From Pseudomonadales bacterium (GTDB lineage: Bacteria > Pseudomonadota > Gammaproteobacteria > Pseudomonadales > Azotimanducaceae), in contig JAPKEK010000253.1 in assembly GCA_028822125.1 (NCBI GenBank), forward strand, positions 1-5,046: 5,046 bases of DNA. Direction: 5' to 3'. The first letter of the stretch is position 1; the number at the start of each line of letters is the position of its first letter. Below the pieces are notes generated by a model that ran no database searches, had not been told where the DNA came from, and was given only the letters and a program-made list of their open reading frames with translations. Both the position numbers and the translations under genes were made by a program. Below are positions 4,735-5,046 of this stretch, in pieces.

Positions 4735-5046
4735 ATTGGGCTATTCCACCCTCCTTATCAGGACAAGCGGTTTTCTGGTTTCAGCCACTGCAGACCTGCT
4801 TAAACAAGCATAGCCCTATAAGAAACGCCCTGGCGGTTATGAGCCCTATTTTTTCGATTAAGCAAAACACCCGTCAGGTTAGCCAACACAGCGACATCAG
4901 TAACAGTTTCACCCTCTAGAGCCGGCTAGTTACCCTGAGCTATGAAAGTGGCTGGGTAATAGGAACCCGTATGCTCACAGCTATTCACCGGGGATTTCAA
5001 TCCGAACATCAACATTCTCACCAAATTTAGGTCAGGTCCTACATCC
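4735..5046. other. right-edge gap with possible gene ends
   Basis: No complete gene is visible. A plus-strand frame crosses the symporter start and stays open to a TAG at 4919, but its first part is antisense to the symporter and it has no ribosome site. At the far right both strands carry short protein-like ends. On the minus strand a frame closes at 4981 with FGENVDVRIEIPGE, and a neighbouring frame is open to the edge. On the plus strand a frame from 4963 is open to the edge (FTGDFNPNINILTKF). The two are antisense, so at most one can be real. The sequence beyond the window would decide. Confidence 0.35.
4930..4959. repeat. hairpin with a 9-bp bulged stem
   Basis: TTACCC-tg-AGC (4930-4940) pairs with GCT-GGGTAA (4951-4959) around a 10-base loop. 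The stem has one two-base bulge. It lies about 20 bases past the minus-strand stop at 4981-4983, the position expected of a terminator for an upstream minus-strand gene. The lack of a T-run on either strand makes this only a weak candidate. Confidence 0.3.

Noticed and set aside
4590..4919. 109-codon plus-strand frame over the symporter start
   Set aside because: It begins antisense to the symporter, crosses its promoter and ribosome site, and has no start signals. The non-overlapping 78 codons alone are not long enough to be convincing.

Overview
The window looks bacterial. Genes have Shine-Dalgarno sequences, TTG starts occur, and base composition is moderate (a little under half G+C by eye). 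The protein families present (a TauD/TfdA 2-oxoglutarate dioxygenase, an MFS_2/GPH symporter and a small split-barrel-like protein) are typical of heterotrophic Proteobacteria. A gammaproteobacterium, perhaps marine, is my best guess, but it rests on family content alone. Only about two thirds of the window is convincingly coding, so the long gaps may hold decayed genes.

Layout, left to right. Positions 1-269 hold a possible 3' end of a plus-strand membrane protein and a pair of overlapping inverted repeats. Positions 270-1639 hold a minus-strand pair that reads right to left: first a small membrane-anchored protein of 139 aa, started by TTG behind a perfect AGGAGG, then a TauD-like dioxygenase 57 bases downstream. 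Positions 1640-2435 are a gap of about 800 bases with only weak candidates: a 111-codon minus ORF, a short minus-strand remnant, a 34-codon plus peptide and a 15-bp tandem repeat. Positions 2436-2915 hold one plus-strand gene of unknown family (159 aa) whose middle looks like a winged helix. Positions 2916-3229 are a convergent gap without an obvious terminator. Positions 3230-4675 hold a full-length minus-strand GPH-type sugar/cation symporter with a plausible sigma70 promoter in front. Positions 4676-5046 are the promoter region plus unassigned sequence with a hairpin and possible gene ends.

Functionally, the clearest unit is the dioxygenase with its small partner. The dioxygenase keeps the iron and 2-oxoglutarate ligands of E. 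coli TauD, but has lost about 19 residues over the active site and several taurine-contacting residues. The symporter likewise keeps the cation-site aspartates of MelB but not its sugar-binding aspartates. Both therefore probably handle substrates other than those of the model enzymes. A shared pathway for uptake followed by oxidation is possible but not shown. I found no mobile element, CRISPR array, RNA gene or clear novel system. The most unusual items are the unidentified 159-aa protein and the possible gene decay around it.
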